Shown here one piece after another: positions 63,733-64,000 of a DNA stretch of 64,000 nucleotides. Within the stretch, counting starts at the first letter, position 1. Every line of letters starts with the position of its first letter. This stretch comes from Edolisoma coerulescens (lineage: Eukaryota > Chordata > Aves > Passeriformes > Campephagidae), in contig VWZW01006137.1 of the NCBI GenBank assembly GCA_013397115.1, forward strand, positions 2,541,197 through 2,605,196. Direction: 5' to 3'. The notes under the pieces are model-generated. The model saw nothing but the letters and a program-made list of their open reading frames with translations. It was not told the origin of the DNA and searched no databases. The position numbers and the translations under genes are program-made.

Positions 63733-64000
63733 CTGCACTGGGAAAGGGGGAGACTCCAGAACACTTGCAGCACATTTATGATATCATCATTTGGGGCAAC
63801 ACTACAAAAGAAGTTTTTGAGAAAGGGGAGAAGATAATCCAGATTCTCCTGAAGGCCAGTTTTGCCATAAAGCAAAGTAAGGTCGAGGGGCCTCCCCAGG
63901 AAATTCAGTTTTTAGGAGTAAAATGGCAAGATGGACGTCACCAGATTCCAAAGGACGTGGCCGATGAAATGGCAGCTATGTCCTCACCAGCCAGCAAATA
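63733..64000 (+). pseudogene. Broken ERV reverse-transcriptase fragment, cut by the window edge
   Basis: The plus frame around 63770-64000 encodes a stretch of retroviral polymerase of the avian ERVL type, recognisable by DIIIWGNT, IKQSK and QFLGVKWQDG. The catalytic box is altered: HIYD stands where the family has a Y-x-D-D motif. Gag, protease and the first half of polymerase are absent between the LTR remnant and this piece. The fragment continues past the right edge. It is an old inactive copy. Confidence 0.8.

Overview
The window is vertebrate nuclear DNA, almost certainly from a bird and probably a passerine. The evidence is CR1 LINE 3' ends with their terminal ATTCTATGATTCTATG-type signature, avian ERV LTRs, a tRNA-Ile-headed SINE with a CR1 tail that I recognise as TguSINE1 (known from zebra finch), and the gene order. 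The order is GEN1 then MSGN1, both on the plus strand, followed by an egg-coat gene, ZPAX, on the minus strand. The left edge is a CpG-rich promoter. In human the SMC6 and GEN1 genes lie head to head here, so this is probably their shared promoter, with SMC6 off the left edge.

Layout. 1-230: CpG promoter and GEN1 exon 1. 3075-17388: 13 coding exons of GEN1, the Holliday-junction resolvase (934 aa reconstructed, seven of seven catalytic acidic residues present), with two CR1 fragments in introns. 17.4-34.9 kb: gene-poor spacer with an AT palindrome, degraded CR1 copies, a strong 22-bp-arm hairpin, a cluster of paired T-box half-sites, and one member of a pair of related elements. 35089-35604: single-exon MSGN1, the bHLH regulator of presomitic mesoderm, with a TATA-like box and a TCF/LEF-like site just upstream. 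36.2-43.6 kb: spacer holding the second member of the related pair, at nearly the same distance on the other side of MSGN1. 43646-56303, minus: 21 exons reconstructed for ZPAX (874 aa, all splice phases consistent), from signal peptide to ZP domain, with an antisense LTR in intron 2 and a CR1 in intron 19. 56.5-57.8 kb: the SINE and a 1-kb ERVL-type LTR just upstream of ZPAX. 57.8-64 kb: spacer with a small CpG cluster, then an LTR remnant joined to a broken reverse-transcriptase fragment that runs off the right edge.

The three genes do not form a pathway. GEN1 works in mitotic and meiotic recombination, MSGN1 in somite formation, and ZPAX in the perivitelline layer of the egg. The most interesting unexplained material is regulatory-looking DNA around MSGN1: outward-facing T-box palindromes 4.4 kb upstream, and two collinear related elements about 5.3-5.6 kb on each side, each with an AGGTGT core. 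Also notable are the mobile elements packed against the ZPAX promoter and the apparent lack of a membrane anchor in ZPAX. All exon calls were made by reading splice sites, phase and protein similarity by eye. No alignment or transcript data were available.
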